Source: Lentzea sp. NBRC 102530 (GTDB lineage Bacteria; Actinomycetota; Actinomycetes; Mycobacteriales; Pseudonocardiaceae). Taken from it: a DNA stretch of 64,000 bases. The translations under genes were made by a program, and so were the position numbers. Below the pieces are notes generated by a model. It had not been told where the DNA came from, searched no databases, and saw only the letters and a program-made list of their open reading frames with translations. Location: the NCBI RefSeq assembly GCF_030269365.1, contig NZ_BSTF01000011.1, forward strand, positions 62,001-126,000. Reading direction: 5' to 3'. Positions within the stretch are counted from its first letter, which is position 1, and every line of letters starts with the position of its first letter. Positions 17,810-25,493 of this stretch are shown here, piece by piece.

Positions 17810-18283
17810 ATGGCTCGCACTGATCACTACAACGACCCGAACGCACCGAAGGCGACCAACATCGTCGTGGCGGTGACCGCGTTCGTGCAGGACGAGCACG
17901 GCCGGCTGTTGATGATCCGGCGGACCGACAATGACCTGTACTCGATCCCGGGGGGAGCCCAGGACGTCGGCGAGACCATCGGCCACACCGTCATCCGCGA
18001 GATTAAGGAAGAAACCGGGATCGATGTCGAACCCGTCGACATCATCGGCGTGTACTCCGACCCCGCGCACGTCATCGCCTACACGGACGGCGAGGTGCGG
18101 CAGCAGTTCTCTATCTGCTTCCGGGCACGGTTGATCGGCGGCGAACTGCGGACCAGCGACGAGTCCAGCGAAGTTCACTGGGTAAGCCGCGGAGACCTCG
18201 ACGCGCTCAACATCCACCCGTCCATCCGGCTTCGGATCGAGCACGGGTTCCAGGAGCGCACGACGCCCTACTTCGCGATGTAG
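17810..18283 (+). CDS. NUDIX hydrolase
   Basis: This 157-residue protein has a full Nudix box, GGAQDVGETIGHTVIREIKEE, with TG following. The N-terminal strand (ATNIVVAVTAFV) and HGRLLMIRR match MutT-like proteins. It is coupled to the HTH/PLD-like gene 10 nt upstream and overlaps the convergent HD gene by 16 nt. The substrate cannot be told; with its partner it may process or sense a nucleotide signal. Confidence 0.85.
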   Translation: MARTDHYNDPNAPKATNIVVAVTAFVQDEHGRLLMIRRTDNDLYSIPGGAQDVGETIGHTVIREIKEETGIDVEPVDIIGVYSDPAHVIAYTDGEVRQQFSICFRARLIGGELRTSDESSEVHWVSRGDLDALNIHPSIRLRIEHGFQERTTPYFAM

Positions 18284-18828
18284 CCGATGCCAGCAGCCTG
18301 CAACCGTTCCTCCGTGCGTTCAACTGCTCCAGCCAGCTCTGACTTGGCTTGCCGGATGAAGAACGTCACCAGGTCCTCAGGACCGTACCTCTTCTGAATC
18401 TCCTCGATACGATCATCGATGTTGGTCGGCTTGCCATCAGGCGTAGTAGTCATGTCAGCCCACCACAACACGTCGCGCAGGTCTGACGCCTCGTCTACCC
18501 ACTCCGCGAGGTCAGCAGCCAAGCCGCGGAGCTCTGCTTCCCGGTACGCACACGAGTGATGGGCAACGAGCGCGCATAGACGCCGGGGAAACCCTTGCGC
18601 GCGAAGGTACCGAGCGCCATCCAGGGGATGAAAACGGGCCGTCGACAAGCGGCTGACATACCCAATGTCATGCAGCAGCGCGGCCGCCACGAGCAGGTCA
18701 GCATCGTCAACCGAGAAAAGAGGCGACGCCAGAGCGGCACGCCTGGCAACACCCTGGACATGCTCCCATCGCCTAGGAAGCTCGTCTTGGAGTAGCTCTC
18801 GTGCGACCTGCTCAGCTCGCTCCACCAT
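18268..18828 (-). CDS. HD-domain metal-dependent phosphohydrolase
   Basis: The start is set at the ATG at 18828 (186 residues), because upstream codons run into the reverse transcriptase promoter. The HD fold is shown by RRWEHVQGVARRA, AALLHDIGYVS (the HD pair) and a later VAHHSCAYREA carrying further metal ligands. Such proteins hydrolyse phosphate esters or nucleotides. HD genes with this layout are frequent in actinobacterial accessory regions. It is divergent from the reverse transcriptase with a 90-bp gap. Confidence 0.8.
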   Translation of the reverse strand: MVERAEQVARELLQDELPRRWEHVQGVARRAALASPLFSVDDADLLVAAALLHDIGYVSRLSTARFHPLDGARYLRAQGFPRRLCALVAHHSCAYREAELRGLAADLAEWVDEASDLRDVLWWADMTTTPDGKPTNIDDRIEEIQKRYGPEDLVTFFIRQAKSELAGAVERTEERLQAAGIGYIAK

Positions 18829-18918
18829 CGATCCCACGACGGCAGAGTAGCGGGTTAACGCCCCTACGCCGGAGGCCGATAGAGGTAGATAACAGCTTCT
18901 GACCGAAGGCAGGATCGC

Positions 18919-20421
18919 GTGATTCGCAGAGCATCCGCCAGGACCGTTGAGTCCAGCGTGCAATCCGCATGGTCCTGCCTTGATTGGGAAATGAGAATCG
19001 GCGACATCAATGACATTGCCGATTGGCACGATGCCCGATCCCTCCGGGAGCAAATCACTCCACATGTACTGGCTCGAATTCATGACGACAACGTCCGCCC
19101 AACAGGCGTACAAATCGTCGACTACCCTAAGGACGTAATTAACGTCCGGCCGCTAGCTAGATTTACAATCGACGACCATCTAATCTACAGCACACTAGTA
19201 TTCCAGATAGCTAGGTCCATAGATAACACGATCGGCCGAGCCGTACACAGCTACCGATGGCTATGGAATGACAATGGATTTCGCGCGCCTGTTCGATCCT
19301 GGATAAGGATGCAACGCCGCTGTCGCTCCCTACTCAAAAAAGACGGGACCCTCAAACTCGCCAAAACTGATATCTCATCATTCTACGAGGGAGTCGACCT
19401 TGACACCCTTGTCGACGATATCGACTACCTAGATATCGGGAACTACAATCCCGGGCGATTGCGCGGCTTCCTAGATGGGTTTCAAGAGGCCCATCACGCA
19501 TGGGGGCTCCCCCAAGGACTTGACGCTTCCGGCCTGCTCGCCAATCTCTACCTCACACCCGTAGACGAATACCTGAGACGCAGGAAGCTTCAATACTTCC
19601 GATACTCCGATGACATAGACATCTTCAGCAGAGACTGGGAGGAACTAAGAGAGGCCATCTCCGATATAAACAAGATCCTTCGAGCAAAGCGCCTATCGAT
19701 GTCTGCCGCGAAAACTCGAATCTACGAACCGGACGAAGCCCTACGCAAGTTCGACGACACCGAGAAAGAAGCACTCCAGTACAACATCGACATTGGATCA
19801 ACTTCATCCCCAGACGAAGTAAAGGCGTTCTTCATCAAGGCATCAGAGGCTGACCCGTTGTCCGCAAGGGATATTCGCTGGTCACTCAGGCGACTGGGCC
19901 AATTTGGGGTTGACTATGCGATCGGATGGGCTTTCGACAACCTGGTCAGAAGCCCACATCTAGCACGAACAATATTCGACTATCTGCACTACTTCCCGAG
20001 CGAGACAGGGAAAATATCTCGACACCTCTCGAAGCTCGCAAAAGACACGTCATGGCTGAACCCGCACCTAAAGAAGGAGATCTTTAGGTATTTCCTAACC
20101 GCGCAGATCGACGATCGTGCCATCCGGGAACTGGCTTGGTTGGCACTTGACGACCAAAACACCGAAACTTTCGTTCGCGAGTTTGCGACGAGATACATCG
20201 GAAGAACATCAAAATTCGGTGACGGACCTCGCATAAAACATGCATACGAGTCCGAGTCCAACCTATACATGCGACGAGCACTCCTGATAGCAATGTATGA
20301 GTCTCGATACTGCCCGACACGGATGCTAAGTGGCTTAACCAAGGAATCTACACTGCTTCGATGGACCGCGTCGTATCTTCTCCAAGAACCCAAGGTTCCA
20401 TTGCCCAAGGAGAGCCTCTAG
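18919..20421 (+). CDS. reverse transcriptase (defence-type, SLATT-associated)
   Basis: This 500-residue protein has the reverse transcriptase palm: motif A around D151 (LAKTDISSFYEG), motif B GLPQG at 196-200 followed by ASGLLANLYL, and motif C YSDD at 229-232 (both catalytic Asp present). The region after ~270 is helical and has no RNase H, maturase or endonuclease domain I recognise, which argues against a group II intron protein; no intron RNA structure is evident. The GTG start has AGGA 5 nt upstream; an ATG at 18991 is an alternative. Its DNA is low in GC (28 of 60 bases are G/C at 19141-19200). It overlaps the SLATT-type gene by 1 nt. I infer an antiphage module. Confidence 0.85.
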   Translation: MIRRASARTVESSVQSAWSCLDWEMRIGDINDIADWHDARSLREQITPHVLARIHDDNVRPTGVQIVDYPKDVINVRPLARFTIDDHLIYSTLVFQIARSIDNTIGRAVHSYRWLWNDNGFRAPVRSWIRMQRRCRSLLKKDGTLKLAKTDISSFYEGVDLDTLVDDIDYLDIGNYNPGRLRGFLDGFQEAHHAWGLPQGLDASGLLANLYLTPVDEYLRRRKLQYFRYSDDIDIFSRDWEELREAISDINKILRAKRLSMSAAKTRIYEPDEALRKFDDTEKEALQYNIDIGSTSSPDEVKAFFIKASEADPLSARDIRWSLRRLGQFGVDYAIGWAFDNLVRSPHLARTIFDYLHYFPSETGKISRHLSKLAKDTSWLNPHLKKEIFRYFLTAQIDDRAIRELAWLALDDQNTETFVREFATRYIGRTSKFGDGPRIKHAYESESNLYMRRALLIAMYESRYCPTRMLSGLTKESTLLRWTASYLLQEPKVPLPKESL

Positions 20422-20903
20422 TGCCAACCTCCAGTCAGGCCGACATCCCAGCTACAGAAGCTTTGAGATCCCTGGCCGAAAGCTGTAAATATAACGCTCA
20501 GGCATACTTTGAGGCCGCCAAGAGTGCCGAGTTCTGGGGCAAGACGATCGTGTTCATCCCAGCAATTCTTTCAGCCGCAGCCGGCACACTTGTAGCACTC
20601 GGATGGGACAAGAGCTGGGGCGTGGCGTCAGCCATGGCAGGACTAATGGCAGCGACCGGTTCGTTCTTGGGCGCGGAACGAAAAGCACCGTCATATAAGG
20701 AATCCGCGCGCAAGTATACGACGCTTAAACACGAGGTACAGCTCGCAGTCACTCTCGCCGGCGAGGCAGAGTCGCCCGAAGTCGTACGACAGACCCTGCG
20801 AAGCCTCACCGACCAGTACCAAGCGATCGCATCTCGCGACGAGCCCGTACCCAACCGGCACTTCGACAAGGCCAGCAAACGGATCAAGGCTGGCACCGTC
20901 TAG
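20421..20903 (+). CDS. SLATT-type two-TM effector
   Basis: This 160-residue protein starts at a GTG that shares a base with the RT stop (TAGTG), so the two are translationally coupled. It has a helical N-terminus (residues ~10-38), two membrane segments (about 42-62, TIVFIPAILSAAAGTLVALGW; and 68-87) and a soluble helical C-terminus, the SLATT plan. SLATT proteins are predicted pore-forming effectors in nucleotide- and RT-linked defence systems, and one SLATT family is known to sit next to RT genes. An inner-membrane pore triggered by the RT is the simplest model. Confidence 0.75.
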   Translation: MPTSSQADIPATEALRSLAESCKYNAQAYFEAAKSAEFWGKTIVFIPAILSAAAGTLVALGWDKSWGVASAMAGLMAATGSFLGAERKAPSYKESARKYTTLKHEVQLAVTLAGEAESPEVVRQTLRSLTDQYQAIASRDEPVPNRHFDKASKRIKAGTV

Positions 20904-20994
20904 GCAGCGCCCTCGACGCCACCAGGCATCCTCAGCTCAGCATACGAGCGCCGCACCGGTGCGACCAGCAGAAACGAACTGCCACCTTCGTGGG

Positions 20995-21044
20995 TTGCGC
21001 GAAATCCAACCACGATCGTGGTAGCGTTTCACGCAACCTGCCAG
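20995..21044. promoter_or_regulatory. nested palindromic operator
   Basis: The outer arms GTTGCGCGAAA (20995-21005 approx.) and TTTCACGCAAC (ending ~21043) pair at 10 of 11 positions. Inside them is the perfect palindrome CCACGATCGTGG at 21010-21021. It lies 12 nt before the start of the 220-residue gene. The HTH-ImmA/IrrE protein encoded downstream is the likely binder, as in other autoregulated modules. Confidence 0.5.
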
Positions 21045-21055
21045 AAGGGGTTGCC

Positions 21056-21718
21056 ATGACACAGTCGGTCCCCACCTCTGCGACGCCTCCGGACGGCGAA
21101 CGTCGTCTGCGCGCCTTCGGCCTGTCCACTGACCTCGTCCACACCGCGCTACGTCCTGGACTCTCGCGTGCGGCTAACCGCACGTCGATGGCGCTGCGTT
21201 CCACTCCTGGGACCGACGTCTACCACGACGCGATGGAGCAGTTTCACTTGCTGCTCGCCGACGCCGGCTGGCAACTGGTGTACGTGAAACAGCAGCCACG
21301 CCTGCTCCACCCGAAGGGCATCCGCTCCTTCACCATCGCTTCTGGCACCAACGTTGCGAATCCCGACCGGCGCCAGCAGCCCCGCACTCGACGCAAAGGC
21401 CAAGCGACACGCGATTCGCTGGCCGGACCGCGGGCAGAACTCATGGAGGCGCTGTTTGAGGTGCCTGCAACTCCACAGGATCCAGACCTGGTTGCCACAG
21501 CTGAAGCGGCACCGCTGTGGTTGCTAGTCCACGAACGCACAGAGCGCGGTCTCAACCTTGAACTGTCCCGCCCCGCCAAGATGACCTTCAGCGGCGTTGT
21601 GACAGAGTGGGACGACCGGATCATCATCGGGTTCTTGGATCTTGACGGGGACCTGTCGATCTTCGACGATCCGGACGATGGCACCGGCCCCTACAACGTC
21701 ACTGTCGAGCCCCACTGA
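21056..21718 (+). CDS. unknown protein paired with HTH-ImmA/IrrE protein
   Basis: This 220-residue protein starts at the ATG at 21056 with AAGGGG upstream. The N-terminal half is basic and helical (RLRAFGLSTDLVHTALRPGLSRAANRTS). The centre has a KQQPRLLHPKGIRSF stretch and an Arg-rich linker, and the C-terminal ~70 residues are acidic and beta-rich, ending in an Asp-rich segment. No family recognised. It lies 23 nt before the ImmA/IrrE gene and behind a palindromic operator, the layout of a two-gene toxin-antitoxin or regulator-protease module. Confidence 0.6.
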   Translation: MTQSVPTSATPPDGERRLRAFGLSTDLVHTALRPGLSRAANRTSMALRSTPGTDVYHDAMEQFHLLLADAGWQLVYVKQQPRLLHPKGIRSFTIASGTNVANPDRRQQPRTRRKGQATRDSLAGPRAELMEALFEVPATPQDPDLVATAEAAPLWLLVHERTERGLNLELSRPAKMTFSGVVTEWDDRIIIGFLDLDGDLSIFDDPDDGTGPYNVTVEPH

Positions 21719-21741
21719 CCGCAACACAACCCACCCCACAC

Positions 21742-22770
21742 ATGTTCAATCCATCTCGCCTCAAGGTCGCGCGCCAACGACTCGCGTGGACCCTCACAAG
21801 GCTGGCCAGCGAAAGCGGTGTATCACTTCGCTCTCTGACCAGCTACGAGAACGGCAAGACACCTAGCGACGAGATCCTGTTTAAACTCGCGAACACCCTG
21901 GCGGTCCCGCCTGAGTTCTTCGAACGCGAGTCGGTTGAACCTGTTCCGGTTGAGGCCGCAAGCTTCCGTAAGCTGAGCAAGACAACTTCGACACGACGTG
22001 ATGCCGTACTGGCCAGCGCTAGCCTTGCTGTCGAATTCTTCTCAGTGATCGAGCAGAAGTTCAAGCTTCCCGAATCCAGCGTTCCATCACTGGACAAGTT
22101 TTCTCCTGAACTTGCCGCCGAGTTTGTTCGCCGCCGATGGAACCTTGGCGACCGCCCCATCACAAATATGGTTCATCTACTCGAATCCAATGGAGTTCGA
22201 GTAGCAGCCATCCAGCACTCTTTCGTTGACGTGGATGCATTCTGCTTCATCCGAGATAGCACGCCTTACGTCTTTTTGAACACTTCCAAGTCAGCGGAAC
22301 GTCAACGCTTTGACCTCGCGCATGAGCTTGCACACTTGGTCCTACACAGCGAGCAGGACATGGAACTGAGCACGTCGAAGGAGCGGGAGTCCGAGGCCAA
22401 CCGCTTCGCGGCCAGCTTCCTGATGCCTCGCAGCGCGGTTCTGACTCAATCCATGAGAAGCGCCAGCATAGCTCGCATTCTTGCCGCGCGTTCATACTGG
22501 AAAGTGTCCGCGATGGCAATGACACATCGCCTGCACGAACTGCACCTCCTCTCAGACTGGCAATATCGAAATACTTGCATGAATTTTTCAGATCAGGGAT
22601 ATCGCTCATCAGAACCGGGGGGCATCATCCCCGAGACGTCTCAGCTACTTCGAAAAGTGATGTTCGGCCCGACAGGGAAAGTGAGCATCCGCGATGCGGC
22701 CGCCAGTCTTTCCCTCCACCAAAATGACATCCGCGACTTTGTTCGCGACCTGGTCCCAGTCGCCGCCTAG
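21742..22770 (+). CDS. HTH (XRE) - ImmA/IrrE metallopeptidase
   Basis: This 342-residue protein has an N-terminal Cro/C1-type HTH (residues ~5-58: LKVARQRLAWTLTRLASESGVS, YENGK) and a central ImmA/IrrE (DUF955) zinc peptidase domain with HELAH at 194-198 and the downstream ESEANRFAASFLMP helix that supplies the third ligand. Such proteins cleave repressors or antitoxins, for example to induce ICEBs1 or the DdrO regulon. As the last gene before the right att site it may control the element, or act as part of a toxin-antitoxin pair with the preceding gene. Confidence 0.88.
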   Translation: MFNPSRLKVARQRLAWTLTRLASESGVSLRSLTSYENGKTPSDEILFKLANTLAVPPEFFERESVEPVPVEAASFRKLSKTTSTRRDAVLASASLAVEFFSVIEQKFKLPESSVPSLDKFSPELAAEFVRRRWNLGDRPITNMVHLLESNGVRVAAIQHSFVDVDAFCFIRDSTPYVFLNTSKSAERQRFDLAHELAHLVLHSEQDMELSTSKERESEANRFAASFLMPRSAVLTQSMRSASIARILAARSYWKVSAMAMTHRLHELHLLSDWQYRNTCMNFSDQGYRSSEPGGIIPETSQLLRKVMFGPTGKVSIRDAAASLSLHQNDIRDFVRDLVPVAA

Positions 22771-23353
22771 CTGTAGCACTACGCCTCTACATCACGAAGC
22801 TGCCGAATTGGGCTCTATGGGATCAAGGCCGCCGCTGGCGGCACGCTCCGCGCGCACGGCGAACACCTTCCATCCCGGCACTCCCGGCATCCGCTTCGCT
22901 GCGCCGGTCGGCCGGGCGGCGCTGCGCGCCGTCCTCCGGCCTTGCCCACGCGACGAGTTCACCCGCAGAGCCATGCTGGCCAGCAGCTCCCTACGAGCGC
23001 CGTCAGGGTCACCGCGGACTTGCCGGTCCTGGCGCTCGACTGCCGCGCCGGCTTCGCCGCCTTGCCACCGATCATGAGCACGCGTCGACGAGGCTCCATG
23101 TCGACAAGGAGACGGCGCGCCACCAACCCACCCCCGCGAGCATGACGAACGGCCGGCACCGACGCGTCAAGGCTGGAGGGCGTACCTTGACGCGACGGCA
23201 CCGGCCGCGTGCAGGCTGGGGATCGGGTTGATGGCCGCGAAATGGCAGGACGCGAACCGCGAAACCATCGCGAAACGCGGAACCCAAGCGCCACAACGAA
23301 AGCAGCCGAAGCGGCAGGTCAGCGGACGTGATAGGACCTAGGTCTGTCGTGCC
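22771..23353. other. non-coding right end of element 2
   Basis: I find no convincing gene in these 583 bp; the short open frames lack ribosome sites and family features. The sequence returns to high GC with many short inverted repeats (e.g. GGCCGGCACCGACGCGTCAAG mirrored in TTGACGCGACGGCACCGGCC at ~23,152-23,205, shortened), followed by GCGAAA-type repeats close to the att site. Probably att-flanking protein-binding DNA. Confidence 0.6.
23259..23276. repeat. candidate integrase arm-type site, right
   Basis: GCGAAACCATCGCGAAAC, identical to 8766-8783 at the other end. Related pieces (CCGCGAAATGG, ACGCGAACC) lie just before it at 23236-23258, so several weak copies may be clustered here. Confidence 0.5.
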
Positions 23354-23443
23354 TTCCTAAACCGTGTGTCGCAGGTTCGAATCCTGCCTGGGGCACCACC
23401 TTTCGCCGGGTGAAATCAAGCTCTGACCAGCGGCAACGCGGTC
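23354..23443 (+). repeat. right att site: 3' fragment of tRNA-Arg(CCT), copy 2
   Basis: Identical over 90 bases to 8615-8704, and again only the anticodon-loop-to-CCA part of the tRNA (23354-23398). The upstream bases (…TCGTGCC) cannot complete the anticodon stem. It marks the boundary between element 2 and the chromosome. Confidence 0.92.
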
Positions 23444-23459
23444 GGAGCTTGATCTTTTT
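23418..23459 (+). terminator. tRNA-Arg terminator, copy 2
   Basis: AAGCTCTGACC (23418-23428) pairs with GGTCGGAGCTT (23440-23450), followed by TTTTT. Compared with copy 1, two bases differ in the 3' arm, and each copy keeps the helix with one G-T pair at a different position. Confidence 0.8.
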
Positions 23460-23470
23460 GGCCGGCGGGC

Positions 23471-23950
23471 TCAGGCTCCTGAGCGGACGTGCGCGATGTA
23501 GGGCTCGTAGGCCGTCAGGTCGCGGTGAGGCTCATAGGTGCTGAGGTAGTAGTAGTCGGCGATGATGTTGGCCTGCTGCTCGGTGTTGAAGTCGGCGAAG
23601 GTCTTGTCGCGCAGGCCTTCTGCGCCGCCGTAGTCGTAGAGGCTCTTGTTGAAGAAGCCCGCCATGGCGGTGGGCAGCAGGCTCAGGACGCTGCGGCCGT
23701 GCTGGTACTGGTAGGCGTGGGTCAGTTCGTGGACCAGCCAGCGCTCGTACCGCGCCTGGTGTTGCGGTGTGGTCAGGACTCCCTTGGGGAAGGTGACCAG
23801 TCTGGGGAGGGTTCTGGCCACGCCGAAGCTGCCCAGCAGGCCTCCCTCGGCGAGGGTCAGGGCGCTGAGGTCCAGGGCGTCGCCGAACACCTTGGCGGCT
23901 ATGGAGATCTCGGTGGACTCCAGGTTGCGGCGGAAGGCTGGTCGGAACAT
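23471..23950 (-). CDS. small HExxH-type putative metallopeptidase
   Basis: This 159-residue protein starts at the ATG at 23950 with GGGAG 8 nt upstream. It has a single HELTHAYQYQ motif near residue 75, the zinc-binding HExxH helix, and a later NTEQQANIIADYYYL helix that could give a third ligand. The size and motif resemble DUF4157-like minimal peptidase domains. There is no signal peptide. It is the first chromosomal gene after the right att site; its stop is only 11 nt from the tRNA terminator's T run. Substrate unknown. Confidence 0.6.
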   Translation of the reverse strand: MFRPAFRRNLESTEISIAAKVFGDALDLSALTLAEGGLLGSFGVARTLPRLVTFPKGVLTTPQHQARYERWLVHELTHAYQYQHGRSVLSLLPTAMAGFFNKSLYDYGGAEGLRDKTFADFNTEQQANIIADYYYLSTYEPHRDLTAYEPYIAHVRSGA

Positions 23951-24006
23951 CGTTGCGGCTCCCGGCTCGGCGACAGAGGTGATGGTAAGCCGGGGTGGTG
24001 CCGAAG

Positions 24007-24483
24007 TCAGTCGGCGGTGAGGCGGTAGCGCATCTCGGCCAACGCCACACCGCCGATGGTCTCGGTTTTCACGAGGCCGTCGGTGCGGAAGCCGAACCGC
24101 TCGTAGAAGCGGCGCGCTCGCGGGTTGTCCTCGAACACCCACAGCCCCACGTCGGTCTTGCCCTCGAGCGCCGCCGACGCCAGCGCGAAGCCGAGGCCGG
24201 TGTCGTAGGCGGACGCCAGCACGTAGATCGCGTACAGCTCGTGTTCCGCGTCCGGTTCGCGGGACGGTCCCACGCAGGCGAAGCCGACCACCTCGTCGCC
24301 GGCCAGGCCTACCCAGACGCCGCCGTGCGGGATGTCGCGCTCCCACATCTCCGTGCTGCGCTCGATCGAGCGGCCGTCCAGCACCTCGTCCGGCACCAGG
24401 CCGCGGTACGCGTCCTTCCACGCCTGCACGTGCACGTGGGCGACGGCGGGTGCGTCGGTCACGACCGCTGGACGGACTGTCAC
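24007..24483 (-). CDS. GNAT-family N-acetyltransferase
   Basis: This 158-residue protein starts at GTG at 24483 (GGGGGA 6 nt upstream), giving the usual VTVRPA beginning; an ATG at 24507 would overlap the divergent gene. The GNAT fold is shown by LYAIYVLASAYDTGLGFALA (the acetyl-CoA loop region; the usual Q/RxxGxG/A is weak here) and VFEDNPRARRFYERFGF, the conserved C-terminal motif. The acceptor is unknown. It is divergent from the nucleoside hydrolase gene with ~20 bp between starts. Confidence 0.85.
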   Translation of the reverse strand: MTVRPAVVTDAPAVAHVHVQAWKDAYRGLVPDEVLDGRSIERSTEMWERDIPHGGVWVGLAGDEVVGFACVGPSREPDAEHELYAIYVLASAYDTGLGFALASAALEGKTDVGLWVFEDNPRARRFYERFGFRTDGLVKTETIGGVALAEMRYRLTAD

Positions 24484-24505
24484 GGCTTCCCCCAAGATCG
24501 AACGC

Positions 24506-25447
24506 ATGCGGATCATCGTCGACGCGGACCCCGGCATCGATGATGCCCTCGCTTTGTACTACCTGCGCGCGCAACCCGACATCGAAATAGTGGCGATCGG
24601 GACGGTGCACGGGAACGTGCCGGTGGAGCAGGCCACCAAGAACGCGCTGAGGCTCGTCGAGCGGCTGAACATCGAGGCGCCGGTGGCCATGGGTGCCGCG
24701 AAACCGCTGGCCCAGCCGCTCATGACCGCCGAGGACGTGCACGGCCAGGACGGGCTGGGCGGGTACGCCGGCGACGAACCCGCGACCACGCACACGCAGG
24801 AGAGCGCTGCCGAGCAGTTGGCGAACCTGGCTCGCGCACACCCGGATGAACTCGACCTCCTCGCCATCGGGCCGCTCACCAACGTGGCGCTGGCGCTGCA
24901 GATCGAGCCTCGGCTGCCGGACCTGCTGCGCAGGGTCGTCGTCATGGGCGGGGCGCTGAACGTGCCCGGCAACATCACCTCCCACGCCGAGGCCAACTTC
25001 TGGCACGACCCGGAGGCGGCCGACCTGGTGCTCGCGGCGGGCTTCGAGGACCTCACGATCGTCGGCCTCGACGTCACGATGGCGAGCCACGCGCCGCAGG
25101 AGTGGTTGGAAGCGCTCCCACTGGACTGCTATCCGCGGCGGATCCTCGGCTTCTACGCGGACTTCTACGGCAGCTTCCTCGGCAAGAAGGGGTTCGTGCC
25201 GCACGACCCCCTGGCGGCGGCGATCCTCGCACAACCACACCTCGCCTCCTACCACGAGGACCGGTTCGCGATCGAGCTCACCGGGCGCTACACGCGGGGC
25301 AAGATCGTTGCCGACCAACGGTTCCTCGCCCCGGACAGCCCGTTCGGCCGTGACGTCGCGCCCGAACGCACGAAGGCCAGGTACGCCGTCACGGCCGACC
25401 ACGCCACCTTCCTCGACCAGCTGAGGCACGCTGTGACACAACCATGA
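24506..25447 (+). CDS. inosine-uridine preferring nucleoside hydrolase
   Basis: This 313-residue protein begins MRIIVDADPGIDDALAL, the DxDxGxDD calcium-binding motif of the IUNH family, and later has AIGPLTNVALAL and VVMGGAL, both family hallmarks. It hydrolyses the N-glycosidic bond of ribonucleosides for salvage. The ATG has no clear ribosome site, so the mRNA may be leaderless. The length is normal for the family (~310). Confidence 0.92.
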   Translation: MRIIVDADPGIDDALALYYLRAQPDIEIVAIGTVHGNVPVEQATKNALRLVERLNIEAPVAMGAAKPLAQPLMTAEDVHGQDGLGGYAGDEPATTHTQESAAEQLANLARAHPDELDLLAIGPLTNVALALQIEPRLPDLLRRVVVMGGALNVPGNITSHAEANFWHDPEAADLVLAAGFEDLTIVGLDVTMASHAPQEWLEALPLDCYPRRILGFYADFYGSFLGKKGFVPHDPLAAAILAQPHLASYHEDRFAIELTGRYTRGKIVADQRFLAPDSPFGRDVAPERTKARYAVTADHATFLDQLRHAVTQP

Positions 25448-25493
25448 CAATTCGCCTACGGGAACCGAACAATCGCCGGGGACCGTAGGGAGC

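Larger units (their letters stand above)
8615..23353. mobile_element. AICE element 2 (14,739 bp, both ends present)
   Basis: The element is bounded by direct 90-bp att repeats. It encodes an integrase, excisionase, rolling-circle-type initiator, FtsK/TraB translocase and a Pra-like activator in the order known from pSAM2-type elements, plus cargo on both sides. The distance between corresponding repeat bases is 14,739 bp. Because the flanking copy on the left is itself a fragment, the element sits in tandem behind element 1. Mobility by conjugation is uncertain, as the translocase gene appears frameshifted. Confidence 0.9.

Noticed and set aside
18829..18918. A retron-type msr-msd RNA before the reverse transcriptase
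   Set aside because: The gap is only 90 bp and I found no convincing paired inverted repeats or priming structure; it cannot be fully excluded by eye.
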